From positions 1 through 64,000 of the forward strand of contig SNVD02000495.1 in the NCBI GenBank assembly GCA_013180625.2: a DNA stretch of 64,000 nt, read 5' to 3'. Positions 1 to 10,995 of this stretch are shown here, piece after piece (within the stretch, counting starts at the first letter, position 1; each line of letters begins with the position of its first letter). This DNA comes from Boswellia sacra (taxonomy: Eukaryota; Streptophyta; Magnoliopsida; Sapindales; Burseraceae). The notes beneath the pieces are model-generated. The model worked only from the letters and a program-made list of their open reading frames with translations, did no database searches and was not told the origin of the DNA. The translations under genes were made by a program, and so were the position numbers.

Positions 1-508
1 CAGCCCGACTTTGGTTCCATCATGGCAGGGTCCAATCTCCGCTGTGCTTCTCTAGTGGGCTTGGATCCTTTTTCCAACAAGAATTGGTGCATGCATATGG
101 CTGGGCCTTGGATGTTAGCAATCGTCCACCCAATAGCTGTTTTGTGGTCTGTAAGTATTTGGACGAGTTTCTCTTCTTGTATTCGTGCAAGGCCCATGTC
201 TATTATAATTGGCAAAGGATCATTCTCACTCAAGAATCCATGCCTCAAATGATCTGGAAGAAGCTTAAGCTCTCCAAGGCAGGGGCTGTCATCACAGAAG
301 GAAGAATTTTCTCATTAGATAAAGAAAATTGAATGTACGAAACATCATACCTATTTGTGGTTATTGCTATGGTCTCATCTAAGCTTTCCACAACTTCCTC
401 CATTTCTTTGGACACTTGTATCAAAATTTCTGACTCCTTAGAATTTTCTGTCCCTATGTGCTCATTAATAGCTATATCCAATCCATTCTTGCGAGTTAAC
501 TCAAACAT
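1..508 (-). pseudogene. Athila-like pol: protease-to-RT linker (fragment)
   Basis: Two overlapping frames carry one protein. Positions 508-245 read as MFELTRKNGLDIAIN and onward. Then a frameshift near 270 leads to a frame open to the window edge that contains LLPDHLRHGFLSEND, KLVQILTDHKTAIGWTI and KPTREAQRRLDPAMME. These are the conserved words found just before the RT domain in Athila-type elements, where the usual forms are LPDHLKYAFL, HKTAIGWTIADI and REAQRRLNP. The catalytic RT motifs lie outside the window. The frameshift makes this a pseudogene. Confidence 0.8.
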
Positions 509-569
509 TGTTGTGGCAGAGAATCAACAATGTCAACTGCAAAAACAGAATGTAAGTCACTAGAGTACC

Positions 570-1589
570 TCATTGCCTCAAAATATTGAAACATATCACC
601 TTGCCATCAAACTCTATGATGAGAGTGTCATCACGAACATCAATCTTGGTTCTAACAGTTTTCGAGAATGGTCTCCCAATAAGAATCGGTGTTGGATTAG
701 GAGATGTCTCATCCTCTATTTCAAGAACATAAAAGTCTGCTGGGAAAACCAATTGATTCACCTGCACAAGCACATCTTCCACAACTCTTTTGGTATATGC
801 ATTAAAACGATCAGCAATTTGAATGGTAATACCAATTTTCGCAAAAGGTCCAAGATTTAAAGAAGCATAAATAGAATATGGCATGATGTTAATAGATGCT
901 TCTAAATCTAACATAACTCTTTCAAACTTGGTTTTACCAATGGTGCATGGCATGGTGAACGTACCTGGATCTTTGCACTTTGGAGGAATTTTCCTTTGCA
1001 ATACAGCTGAAACATCTTCCCCCACACTTACTTTCTCATTTCTTTTTAACTTTTTTTTGCTGGTGCATAACTCCTTGAGACATTTTGTATAATGAGGTAC
1101 TTGCTCGATAGCATCCAGAAGTGGTATATTTACCTCGATTTTGTGAGAAGTTTCCAGGATTTCTTGTTCTTGTTCCTCCTTCGATTTTGCAAATCTACTA
1201 GGAAAAAGTGGAGGAGAAACATATGAAGGAATGGGAGTTATAGGATTTACCTGAGAAGTCAGTGTTTTGTTCATGGTGGAAGTGGTGTCATCTCCTTCAT
1301 CAGTTTGTGATTTCTTTGGCAGGACATCTAATTGCTCTTCATTTTGCAAAGTTATCGCACAAGAATTCTCTCTTGGATTGATCACCGTTTGACAAGATAA
1401 TTCTTCTAAGCCTTGGCCCTCGAATTTGCTCATGCTAGTGGCCAATTGTCCCATTTGATTTGCCAGGTTTTGGATACTTGCCCCAGTTTCCTGCTGGAAT
1501 TGCATTGTGTTAGTGGCAAGTGCATTAACAATATCCTGGAGCGACATACCTGAGTTTTCTGGAGCTGGTTGTGGTGCTGGTTGTGGCAT
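570..1589 (-). pseudogene. Athila-like gag C-terminus plus aspartic protease
   Basis: The 339-residue frame starts with a Pro/Gln-rich stretch, followed by the gag C-terminal segment FQQETGASIQNLANQMGQLA (about residues 31-50), which precedes the protease in Athila-type polyproteins. A low-complexity linker follows. The protease domain is at about 205-338, with VMLDLEASINIMPYS at 226-238 and ILIGRPF at 302-308. The family normally has DLG or DxGAS at the active site; here residues 228-230 are D-L-E, so the Gly needed for the catalytic turn is lost. The frame ends at 570, and the downstream polyprotein continues in another frame. The element's polyprotein is therefore broken and the protease probably inactive. 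Confidence 0.82.
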
Positions 1590-1616
1590 TGGTGGTGACT
1601 ACATTTGAAATGGTTG

Positions 1617-1901
1617 CTACACTCTAGGTTGATTAAAACCTTGTAGTCGATTTGGTATGGCATTTGGGACGATTGGTTGATGATTCCAGTAACTGAAATT
1701 AGGGTGATCTTCCCATCCAGCATTGTAAGTGTTAGAGAAGGGATCATACCATTGCCTTGTTTGTCCTGGAAATCCATCTATGGCATTGGTTTGTTCCATA
1801 TCTCCTTGCAAAGTTGGATACATGTCGATTGGATGCTCCATGGTAGAATATACCTCACATGCATAAGATTTTTGCATATGCCCTACAGCCATGTTTTCCA
1901 C
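1617..1901 (-). pseudogene. Athila-like gag, degenerate zinc-knuckle region
   Basis: The 94-residue frame reads CEVYSTMEHPIDMYPTLQ and then a Trp/Tyr/Asn-rich segment (QWYDPFSNTYNAGWEDHPNF). In Athila-type gag this position holds a CX2CX4HX4C-like knuckle of the form CEVCxxxxHPTDMCPTLQ. Two of the three cysteines are Tyr here, so zinc binding is lost. The N-terminal capsid-like part is absent: only about 200 bases separate it from the primer-binding site. A stop and a frame change separate it from the 570-1589 frame. It is a relic. Confidence 0.72.
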
Positions 1902-2106
1902 AAGAGAAGTTAACTCAAAAAGTTATTGTTCAATGTTCGGAGTGCTTACCTCATTTACTCTCCATGGTAGTTGTGGCTCAGATCCGCCACTGAATTGATG
2001 GAAGTTTACTGCCATGTCGTCTAAACACAAACAATCAAAAAAGAAAAAACAAATAAAAATAAGAATTAGCAATAAAAACAAAACAACAAATCGATTAGAA
2101 AATCAA

Positions 2107-2124
2107 TCCCCAGCAACGGCGCCA
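2107..2124 (-). other. Primer-binding site (tRNA-Asp type)
   Basis: On the minus strand the 18 bases read TGGCGCCGTTGCTGGGGA, the widely shared Athila-type primer site complementary to the 3' end of tRNA-Asp. It begins six bases after the inferred LTR end. It fixes the element's orientation and LTR boundary. Confidence 0.85.
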
Positions 2125-2130
2125 AAAGCT

Positions 2131-3542
2131 TGATGCGTTCGAAACTAGCAAGTGTACTAGTCGCACAAGTAATAAAGTGATGAGTAAGATATCGTTCCCA
2201 CGAGGATTGATTCTAATTGAATTTGTTATTCGAAAGCAACAATAAACTAAATGAGGGGGGTTTTGTTGATTGATTAACTAGATGAAATATTAATGCAAGT
2301 AAAGAATAACAAAACAGAAGTTAATTTGAATGAAAGATCAATGAGAGAAATCTGGTTAAGGGATCCTTCTCTACCACAAGATATGGATTTGCGAATTAAT
2401 TGTAGAATTGTCATCCAATTACACCATTGAAATTATCAACCGTAGATAACAACAAGCTCTGTTATCCCAATCTTTCCTTACTTTGTTGTTAAATAAAACA
2501 GGCTCTTTATTTAATCTCTATCCATTAAACAACCTAGAACAAGCTCTCTAAATTTAATTCAATGGATGCATTACGATAAGAAAGATAGGTTGATCTAAGC
2601 AATAAACACACAAGCTCGGATTATTTAACTTAGGTTGTATTCTCCAATTGCAATCTCTGATCACAATTTTGCTACTAAGGATTAGAAATTCAAGACAATT
2701 ACGGATCAAGATTTCTAGTCTAGCAATAGACAACAACCAGATTATATTCAGTTGGCCACCGAAATACAATCCAGCAAGCAATCATAAGCATTAGATATGG
2801 GAAAATACAAGCAACTTCAATTAGAGAATTGGATAACAACTTCTTGCACAATCAACTTACAAAAACCATATCAGGGGCTTTGAAATCACCCTCAACCAAT
2901 TCAGATTCAGTTACACATGTTTAAGAACGTGGTAAATACAATACAACATGGAGACATTCCAGAAAATGAAAGGGAAGGGAAAAACTTAGCAAATTTGATG
3001 TAATTCTCTTTGGATTGTAGTTCTTCCTCTTTCCAAGCTTCCTTTCTCCTTCAAGAACTCCAGGAGATGAAAGAATTCCAGAGCTGCAGCCTCCACCACG
3101 TTCTCCCCTCTTCAAGTTATCAAAATAAAACCCTAAAATGTGTTTAAATACTCTGCTACAGTAACCTGCTACAGTGTCCCGTATTATACATGCTACAGTG
3201 ATTTGTGGAATTACATTTCTATACTTCTTACACTGTTTTGATTACAACTTTTGGTACACTGAATGGATTTATAAACCGTAAATTTCTCCAGAAAATAGAC
3301 TTCGAGAGCTTTCTAACGGTATATAATATGTCATTGGGTTCATTGTATATCAATACAATTAAATCCAAGAAGATGGTTGACTAGCAGAGGTGAAAATAAA
3401 GGGTTTTACTCCATTTTTGTGCAAGTTGCTCCAAAACTCCTACAAACATCAAAACCACACAAAACCAAAAAAATACTAACGAATATAGCAAAGAAACATG
3501 GGCAAATTGATATGAAAGTAATACATAAATAGACACCTATCA
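2131..3542 (-). repeat. 5' LTR of the Athila-like element
   Basis: On the minus strand it starts TGATAGGTGTC at 3542 and ends CGCATCA at 2131, so the ends form the short inverted repeat TGAT...ATCA. Its length is 1412 bases. The partner LTR is outside the window, so no target duplication can be tested. The segment 3220-3530 is related to 19534-20010. Confidence 0.75.
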
Positions 3543-3775
3543 TTCATGTTGTCAAATTAGAAAAGGATAGATGACTTATCTTGACATGCTTATACAAGCT
3601 TGCAAAACAAAGAAATGGTTAAAATAGTTCATATAACTCTAATCATGCTTCTAAGCATCAAAATAAATCCTAAACATGTTTTTAAGCAGTAAATCAAATT
3701 CTAAACATGCTTCTTCTAAGCAATTATAAACCTAAAAGATGCTTATTCTAAAACAAGAAAAATAAAGAAAAGAAT
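3543..3775 (-). repeat. Tat/Ogre-like LTR relic A, cut by the Athila-like insertion
   Basis: It shares a run of characteristic words (CTTATCTTGACATGCTTAT, ATGCTTCTAAGCATCAAAAT, GAAAAATAAAGAAAAGAA) with the minus-strand LTR at 6260-6450, and in reverse complement with 4900-5090 and 58180-58400. It starts right at the end of the Athila-like LTR, so the Athila-like element probably inserted into it. Confidence 0.6.
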
Positions 3776-4278
3776 CTCTTATAAACCTAATTAAATTAAA
3801 TCAATAATTTCTCAAAGTCTAAGCCCAGTTCAAGCAATTTGTTGGTCAACTACCCAAGAGACCTAAATAGACATATTTAATTATAACCTCCAATAGATTT
3901 GACATAGTACCTTAATATCTCATAATTGCAGTGGGCCTTACTTATTAACTTTGGCCATTCTACTATAGGCCTAAAGTTGCACTCTTAAATTAAATTCCCA
4001 TTACAAAACCTTAATAATTTAATCTGATTAAATTATTTCTTTAAGCTCTATCCATTGCGCAACAAGTTTATATAACTATCCTTCATGAAATACCAATAAT
4101 TGTAGCTAGGTTAATTTACTATTTTACCCCTACAATTACATCTTGAGCCCTTGATGCTAGTTTTGCACCATTTAAATAATTCGAATTTCTTGCAATAAAT
4201 CCTAGTTTAATGACTAACTTTTGCTAAACACTTGATCAAGATTTTATCATTCAAAACCATGTAAAACCATCAAGGTGG
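3776..4278. other. AT-rich non-coding stretch, unassigned
   Basis: There is no frame of note and no family word shared with the neighbours. It could be host intergenic DNA or an older LTR. Confidence 0.4.
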
Positions 4279-5285
4279 TACTATAAAGACTTGAATTTTT
4301 GAGGTTTAATTATGAAATAAAGATGAATATTGAGCAATGGAAATGACTAAAACAGCCTTGGATGTAAAGAGAAGTGAGTTAAGAAGAAATTCGCCAAAAG
4401 CTTTGAAAACTAACACTTGACTTTGAAAATTCACAAAATATCAATCCAAAAGGAATATGATGATAAGCCATATATCGTTGCAGAGCTACAGATGTCTAGT
4501 TTTTACAAAATTTAACAGATTGCAAATTAAAGCTAAACTCAAAGAGTTACAAGCAACCAAATAGAAAAGGTCAAAGGGGGACTACATTGAAAAACAATGA
4601 AAGAATGAGGGGTTGGTGGGCTACCACCGGTCGGTGGTCATCCTCCAGCTCACCGACACTACTCCTTTAATTTTAGAAAATTTTAGTAAAAAGCTTCCTT
4701 TTTTTATTTTTGCTTCCTTTTTTCAACCTAGCCACCCCTTGGCTCACCTTCTAGGGCAACCAAAAATCTCTTCTCTCCCTCTCTAAGACACGTGAGAATT
4801 TAAGGAGTCTTATCTACTTTAAATCTTTTTGGAGCTTTTTGATTACTCCAAACCTAGAAAAGGTGCATCCTGAGAGTAGTTCTCTCTTCTCTCTCATTAT
4901 TTCTTCTTTATTTTTCTTGCTTTAGAATAAACAAATCTTGGTCTATTTATGCTTAGAATAAGCATGTTCAGGATTTATTTTGATGCTTAAAAGCACGTTT
5001 AGGGTTTTTATGAATTTTTTTGACCTTTTGCTTGTTTTGCAAGTTGAATAAGCGTGTCAAGGTAAGTCCGCTTTCCCTCCTTTATCCAGAAACATGATTA
5101 GGAGTTTATTTTCTTTGCGAATGCTTAGAATCATGCCTAAGAGCACATGGTTAGAATCATGATAGCAAGACTCATGAATTAGTTGAATTAAGTTAGGAAA
5201 TAACATTAGACTAGAATTATCTTGAATGATTGAACTCGGTTATAATTGCCATGATTGTCATGAGTTGGACTAGAATGGTTGTGAA
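4279..5285 (+). repeat. Tat/Ogre-like LTR relic B
   Basis: It starts near TATAAAGACTTGAATTTTTG and runs parallel to 57528-58405: the same order of CTTTGAAAAC..., ACTCAAAGAGTTAC, GGTGGGCTACCACC, AGAGTAGTTCTCTCTTCTC, TTTAGAATAA...GCATGTTCAGGATTTATTTTGATGCTTA, and GTCAAGGTAAGTC. The right boundary with relic C is not sharp and is set where the orientation appears to switch. Confidence 0.6.
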
Positions 5286-7080
5286 CAGGGCTTTCATCCT
5301 GCCAGAGCATTTGCGACCATAATACTATGTCAAAGCCTCTTTCAAGACTTAAGGGAATAGAAATGAGCTATTGGCATGTCTGGACCTAAACTACCCTTAT
5401 CCCTTCAGAGATGGGTTCAAAAGTTAGGTACAAGTCTTTCAACCCGCCTAGAAGTAAATCGACCTCCACTAGGCAAATACCAAATAAAAATAGCTCGCAT
5501 TGTTACTTAGTCTGCTTAAATTATTCGTTTCATGCACACATTATTCATTTTATCTTCTTTAGGCATGCGAGGTGATTATTCAATTAATGGTAGTTCTATA
5601 TTCGTACAAAGAAAGAGAGAGGATAATAGATTACATTTCCCTCATACATGGGGGAAGGGGAGAGGATTACAACAGTTTTTTTCAACAATAAAGTAAATTC
5701 TACTTTAACACTTCAAATATCCGTTCACTTATGCGATTAAAATATTCAATAATAGAAAGCATATTCATGCATATGAAGTCAATCAATTTGAAGCTCGATA
5801 AATAGTGAATTCCTTACCATCACATGTGAGTCTCTTCAATACTTATCAAGCCTTTTTCATGGCATTATACAATCATTCAATTATACTTCTAATCATGGTA
5901 TATTCATACATTCATGAATAAACAAATTATTAAACCAAACAAAGCCATAATCTAGTATCATGGCATTCTAGCCTAGATTTGATAATTCTATCATGACACT
6001 TCTACCTATAGCTGTTCTAGCATAATTCATATCAATTCGTATTACCATGGTATTTCTAGCCTAATTCAAACAATTGAAATCAATCATAACCATTCTAGCT
6101 CAAACAAGACATTCATGGGCAAAACAGTAATTCTTACATATTCTATGCCATTTCCTAGCATACATCAAAGCAAATATAAGTTCTATCTAGCATGATTATA
6201 ATCATATGCTCCAAAACACATTTCTAAGCATTCACAAAGAAATTAAACTCGTAAGCATCATTCTAATAAAGGAGAGACAGTAGACTTTCCTTGACACGCT
6301 TATCTATCTCGCAAAACAAATAAGGGTTAGACAATTCATAAAACCCTAGTCATGCTTCTAAGCATCAAAATAAATCCTAAACATGCTTATTCTAAGCATA
6401 AATAAACCTAAACATGCTTAATTCTAAGCAAGAAAAATAAAGAAAAAAATATGAGGGAGAAGAGAAACTTGCTCTCAGAACATACCCTTTCTGGGTTTAG
6501 AGCAATATAAAACATCCAAAAAAATATTGGAATACAAAGGACTCCTTGGAATTCTGATAAGTGTGTCCCAAAGGGAGAGAGAGAGGATTTCTAGATGCCC
6601 TGAGAAGTGTGCCCAAGGTGTGCTTATATAGGCTTTCTTTGGAGTGAAAATGTGATAAAAAACCAATGTGGGATTTAGATAAACAGTACCTATGAACAAT
6701 GCCAGATAACTATTTGACTGGCAGCTAGCTATTTGACTAGTAGCCGGTTGTTTGATTGCCAGCCTTCTTATGTTATAATTTTGCAATGCGGTCCCTTCTG
6801 ACCTTTGTCTATTCAATTGCTCATAACTTTTTTACTTCAACTTCGATTTGTAATCCATAAATTTCTATAAAAATTAGACATCTATAGCTTCGCAATAGTA
6901 TGACTCATCATTAGATTCCTCATGGATTAATTTCTCTGATTTTTCAAAATCACATGTCAGTTTTTTAAGCTCTTCACCAACTCCTTATCCTTCCCTTCTT
7001 GACCCTCAAAGGCCTTGTCATTTTGTTTGCTTGATATTCATCTTTATTTAACATGAAGCCTAAAAAATTTAGTGTTTATA
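5286..7080 (-). repeat. Tat/Ogre-like 3' LTR C
   Basis: On the minus strand it begins TATAAACACTAAATTTTTTAGG at 7080, directly after a purine tract, so it is the 3' LTR of an element whose body lies to the right. It shares GACACGCTTAT, CATGCTTCTAAGCATCAAA and AAACATGCTTATTCTAAGC with relic A and, inverted, with B and D. The left end is uncertain. Confidence 0.6.
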
Positions 7081-7098
7081 GCTTACCCCCCACTTTGG
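7081..7098 (-). other. Polypurine tract next to LTR C
   Basis: On the minus strand it reads CCAAAGTGGGGGGTAAGC immediately before the inferred LTR start. This is the expected plus-strand priming tract of a Ty3/gypsy element and supports a Tat-like body extending right from here. Confidence 0.6.
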
Positions 7099-7223
7099 AG
7101 AGGTTTGTGAGGCACAAAAGTTAACAAATTATTCTTACTTCGTCTTTCTTTCTTCCATCTGAACATCTTTGACTTCGTCCTCCTTCTTTTGGACTTTCTT
7201 GTCACTTCCTTTTATTTAAAAAA

Positions 7224-7502
7224 GTGTGTCCATTCAAGGACTAATATGCCCATCAAAGGGTTGAGGCACCCATCTAAGGGCAAACGTGCCCGTCTAAGGG
7301 CGAATGTGCCCGTCTAAGGGCGGATGTGCCCATTCAAGGGTAGATATGTCCATCTAAGGGCTAATGTTCCCGTCCAAGGACAGATGTGCCTGTCTAAGGG
7401 CGGATGTGCCCATTCAAGGGCTGAGGTGCCTATCTAAGGGCGGATGTGCTCGTCTAAGGGGAATGTGCCCATTCAAGAGTTGAGGTGCCCATCTAAGGGC
7501 CA
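7224..7502. repeat. 20-bp tandem array
   Basis: About 14 units with consensus ATGTGCCCGTCTAAGGGCGG, alternating loosely with a CCCATTCAAGGGTTG variant. Units follow each other with no spacers. Such arrays are common between pol and the 3' LTR in Tat/Ogre elements, which fits LTR C next door. Confidence 0.9.
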
Positions 7503-7530
7503 GAAAGCGTCCTTATGATGCTACGATAAA

Positions 7531-7878
7531 ATACTCTTTAGTGCACCTACTTCTTAGGGCTTTGAACACTCTTTAGTTCACCTATTTCTTAGGGCTTTTA
7601 ACACTCTTTAGTGCACCTACTTCTTAAGGTTTGGTAACACTCTTTGGTGTGCCAATTATAAGGGCTTAAAACACTCTTAAGTGCACCTACTTCCTAGGGT
7701 TTTCAATACTCTTCAGTGTATCTCTTCTTAGGGCTTATGCCCATTCTAAGGGCTTAAAACACTCTTAAGTACACCTATTTTTTAGCATTTTCAATACTCT
7801 TCAATGCACCTCTTCTTAGGGCTTATTCCTTTTATAAGGGCTTATAACACTCTTAAGTGCACCTCTTCTTAGGGTTTC
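7531..7878. repeat. About 40-bp tandem array
   Basis: Roughly nine units built from ACACTCTTTAGTGCACCTA and CTTCTTAGGGCTTTT, with drift and small indels. It directly follows the 20-bp array in the presumed 3' region of the Tat-like element. Confidence 0.85.
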
Positions 7879-8639
7879 CTTCTAATGCATGCCCATTAGG
7901 AAAACTTCTATCATGCACTGCTTCATGATCTTTAGATCTTCTAATTCTTCATGCCTTCAGCTAAGTATTCTTCATTCTTCTTTGATCTCTTCAGATTTTG
8001 CATTCGTTGGGTTTCATGCGTCTATTCTTAAGTGTTCTCATGCTTCTTCTAGTCTTTGTCCTCATTGGGTTTCATGCCCTTTTTTCAAGTATCTTTGCTT
8101 GTATTCTCAATTTCTTTTGGCTCGCTAGGGAAATCTCTTGAGTTCATATTCATATTGTTCATCATCTATCTCATTAGGGATCTGTCCCTTGTCTTTATAA
8201 ATTCCTGCAAGATTCAAACATTTCTAATGTAATATCAATTTAAGTTTTACCTTGTTTGGTGTGTTCCCCAACAAACTGCTTTCTAGTATCTGGAGGAATT
8301 CTTCCATGTGATTCCAATCAAAGATTTTATCGATTGATGTTACTCTTCTTTCCTTGTAAGTTGCTAAACTACTACCATGGCCGGGTGCTTGCCACCGGCT
8401 TTGTTCAAAAATTTTCTTTAATGTCTTAAGGCCGATGTAGAGTCTTTCTTTTTCTTTTCTTTCTCTTCTCTCTTGTTTCTTTTTCTTTTCTCTTTTTTCT
8501 ATCTTTTTTCTCTCTCTTCGACCTTTTACCCTTTACCCTTCAAACTATCTAACTATGAATCTTCTTCTATTTTCAAGTCCTTTAAGGTGAACTTCAAATT
8601 TCTTCTTCAAAATTCCTTCAAATTCCTTCCTTATGGTGA
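7879..8639. other. Pyrimidine-rich non-coding stretch
   Basis: T/C-rich sequence on the plus strand (long CTTTTTCTTTT runs near 8440-8520). Short frames here are low-complexity and have no recognisable domain. Confidence 0.5.
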
Positions 8640-9050
8640 AACAAAAGAGATGCCTTATCAAGGTGGACGTCTTCTTCATGGTAGATGCCTTCTTTGATGG
8701 AGATTCCTTCTTCAAGGTGGACATACATCTTCTTCGAGGAAGATGCCTTCTTTAAGGTGGATGCCTTCTTCTAGTGAGATTCTTTCTTCAAGATGGATGC
8801 CTTCTTCAAGGAAGATGCATTCTTTGAGGTGGATAACTTCTTCGATGATGACGCCTTGTTTTAGATGGATTCCCTTTTCAATGTGGATGTCTTCTTCGAA
8901 GGAGATTCCTTATTCAAGGTAAACATCCTTCTTCAAGGGAAATTCCTTCTCCAAGGTAGATGCCTTCTTTAAGAGGAACATCATTTTTCAAGAGAGATTC
9001 TTTCTTTAAGATGGATATCTTCTTCAAGGATGATGCCTTCTTACAAACTA
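8640..9050. repeat. Short-period tandem array (about 15 or 30 bp)
   Basis: Repeated GGTGGATGCCTTCTTCAAG and GAAGATTCCTTCTTC units for about 400 bases, with substitutions and length drift. It is the third array in this 3' region. Confidence 0.82.
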
Positions 9051-10478
9051 TTGTGTCTCATCTTGACCATGTGAGCTCCTTTGGGGAAGTTTGACTTGCT
9101 CTAGGCGATTTGCAAATCTTACAAACTGAGTGTCTTCTAAACCGTACTGTACTTCTTACATGGTTGACCATCTCAAATCTTTTTTCTCAAATGTGGTGTT
9201 TTTCGACTATCTTTAACTATAGCAATCCTTATTATTGTGGTAATCCTCATCTATAAGGTTATCTTTTCTCTGGCACATTGTACTGCTTAAAAACTTCATT
9301 CAGGCATTTAGCATATCATATTTCTTCAAGCGATCGTTATATCTCATTGAGATTAAGATGCTAGTCCAAGTAACTTGTACATCATGCTACTTCTATTCCC
9401 ATTTTTTTTACGGTTACACCTAGTATTTCATATTGCGCTGTGATTCTACAAAACTTGATCACTTTTAGGTTGCATACCATTCTGGTAAGTCTTCTAACGA
9501 TGTATTTTTAATATTTCCTATAATTTTTCAGTCAATTGTTAGTCATAAAATACAATATTATGCAATGTAATGTGGGTACCACGAGTCTTTCGCATACAGG
9601 ATGCTTCTCATGGGTATGTTATAAATGTCCCATCAGTACTAGGTAAAGCACTACGCTATATATGCATGACTCTTATCATAATAGTTTTTCTAACTATATG
9701 ATTCCTTTGCTTGGACTGGACGAGTCGTCAAGAGGTTGCTCGTCTAGATTAGGAGGTTGAACATCTTTAGGTTCAGGTTTTTGTTTCTTTAGTTGATGTT
9801 GGTGATGATGAGTGAGGACTATCATCATCAACCTTTCATTTTTCCTTTCTACTTCTCCTTACGCCTTCCAATGCCTTTCCTTGCATTTTTTATATGTTTG
9901 AGGTCATTCTCGAAGGCCTTTTAGTCTCTCTTGAAGCTTCTAAGGGATAATGATTGGAAATGACTCAAATCCAGTGGACAATTCAAAATTCTTCAACATG
10001 TAAAGCTCAACATTCTTTTTCTTAAGGAATGCACAACCTTTTGGGATCCTCATGTCTTCTGCTTCAATGGGCAAGAGCTTTCCCCTCTGTATGAGGATTT
10101 CTTCGCTATACTTAATTGTTATTTATCCAGTTCTAAAAATATTTAATCTTGTTAACTCCTTTGGATTCCCAACTTCTACCATGGATATTCATATTAGAGG
10201 TGGTAGAGTGACGTTATCTTCCATCATGACTTTGCTTGAAATGATGGATAGGACCTCGTCCTATTGGCTCTGCCTTCTTTAGTTTTACCTTCTTACATAG
10301 TTTCTATTGGTTTCACCAAGCGGTATTAGAGATCCACATCTTGTGGCCATCATTCCTCAGATAGGACCTGGTTTAACAATAGTTCCCTTGATTATATTTG
10401 AGACATTGATCGGACTAGATCGAGTCAGCGATGGCAGTCTTTTACTTCTTTAGGTTCTTCTTCTAACCTTAAATTTTG
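9051..10478. other. Non-coding stretch, no recognised feature
   Basis: Several short frames, none with a recognisable domain. Probably internal non-coding or decayed Tat-like sequence, judged only from its position. Confidence 0.4.
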
Positions 10479-10784
10479 CCTAAGCCGTCCTTTTAGTTTT
10501 GTAACTTAGCGGGTTCAGTCATTTTTCAATTTCATTTTATTTTTCTTCTTTTTATGCTCTAATTTTTGCCTAAGCCGCCCTCTTCAAGTTTACGACTTAG
10601 CGAGCTTACCCTAACTTTTGCCTGAGCTGCCTTTTTTGGGTTTTCAACTCAGCGAGCTTTTTCTTCTTTCTTTCATGCCCTAACTTTTGCCTAAGCTACC
10701 CTTTTGGGATTTCAGCCTAGCGAGCTTGCCTTAATTTTTGCCTAAGCTGCCTTTTCATGTTTTCGACTTAGCAAGCTTTTTCTT
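10479..10784. repeat. About 60-bp tandem array
   Basis: Five units of the form GCCTAAGCYGCCCTTT...TTTTCGACTTAGCGAGCTT, spaced 50-90 bases apart. Each unit holds the short near-inverted pair CCTAAGC / GACTTAGC. Confidence 0.8.
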
Positions 10785-10864
10785 CACATTTGGCTACAAA
10801 AGAGGCTGTCCATTCTAACACCATTTCTTACACTTTCTTCGAGATGATTGAGATAATTCTATCT

Positions 10865-10995
10865 GACTTGATTTTCAAGATTGTTAGGGTAATTCTTTAC
10901 CCTGTTGCTTCTTTTCTTTCTCAAGATGAATAGGCAACTCTTTGCCCTTTGCTTCTTTTCACTTCTCAAGATGAATGAGTAATTCTTTACCCCCT
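10865..10995. repeat. Three-copy repeat, about 60 bp
   Basis: Three copies of TCAAGATGAATAGGCAACTC followed by TTTRCCCTTTGCTTCTTTTC, imperfect. It closes the series of arrays in 7.2-11.0 kb. Confidence 0.65.

Larger units (their letters stand above)
1..3542 (-). mobile_element. Athila-like Ty3/gypsy retrotransposon, 5' part, truncated by the window edge
   Basis: Reading leftwards from 3542 there is a 1.4-kb LTR, a 6-base spacer, a primer-binding site of the TGGCGCCGTTGC type, a gag remnant with a broken zinc knuckle, an aspartic protease and the start of the protease-RT linker. This order and the protease sequence style (LDLxASINIMP ... LIGRPF) are those of the plant Athila/Tat branch of Ty3/gypsy, nearest Athila. 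RT, RNase H, integrase and the 3' LTR would lie left of the window. Only about 200 bases separate the primer site from the zinc-knuckle region, so the N-terminal half of gag is missing. Frame changes and stops show the copy is dead. Confidence 0.85.

Noticed and set aside
7224..7502. CRISPR-like regular repeats
   Set aside because: Units are contiguous with no unique spacers, in plant nuclear DNA. This is a minisatellite.
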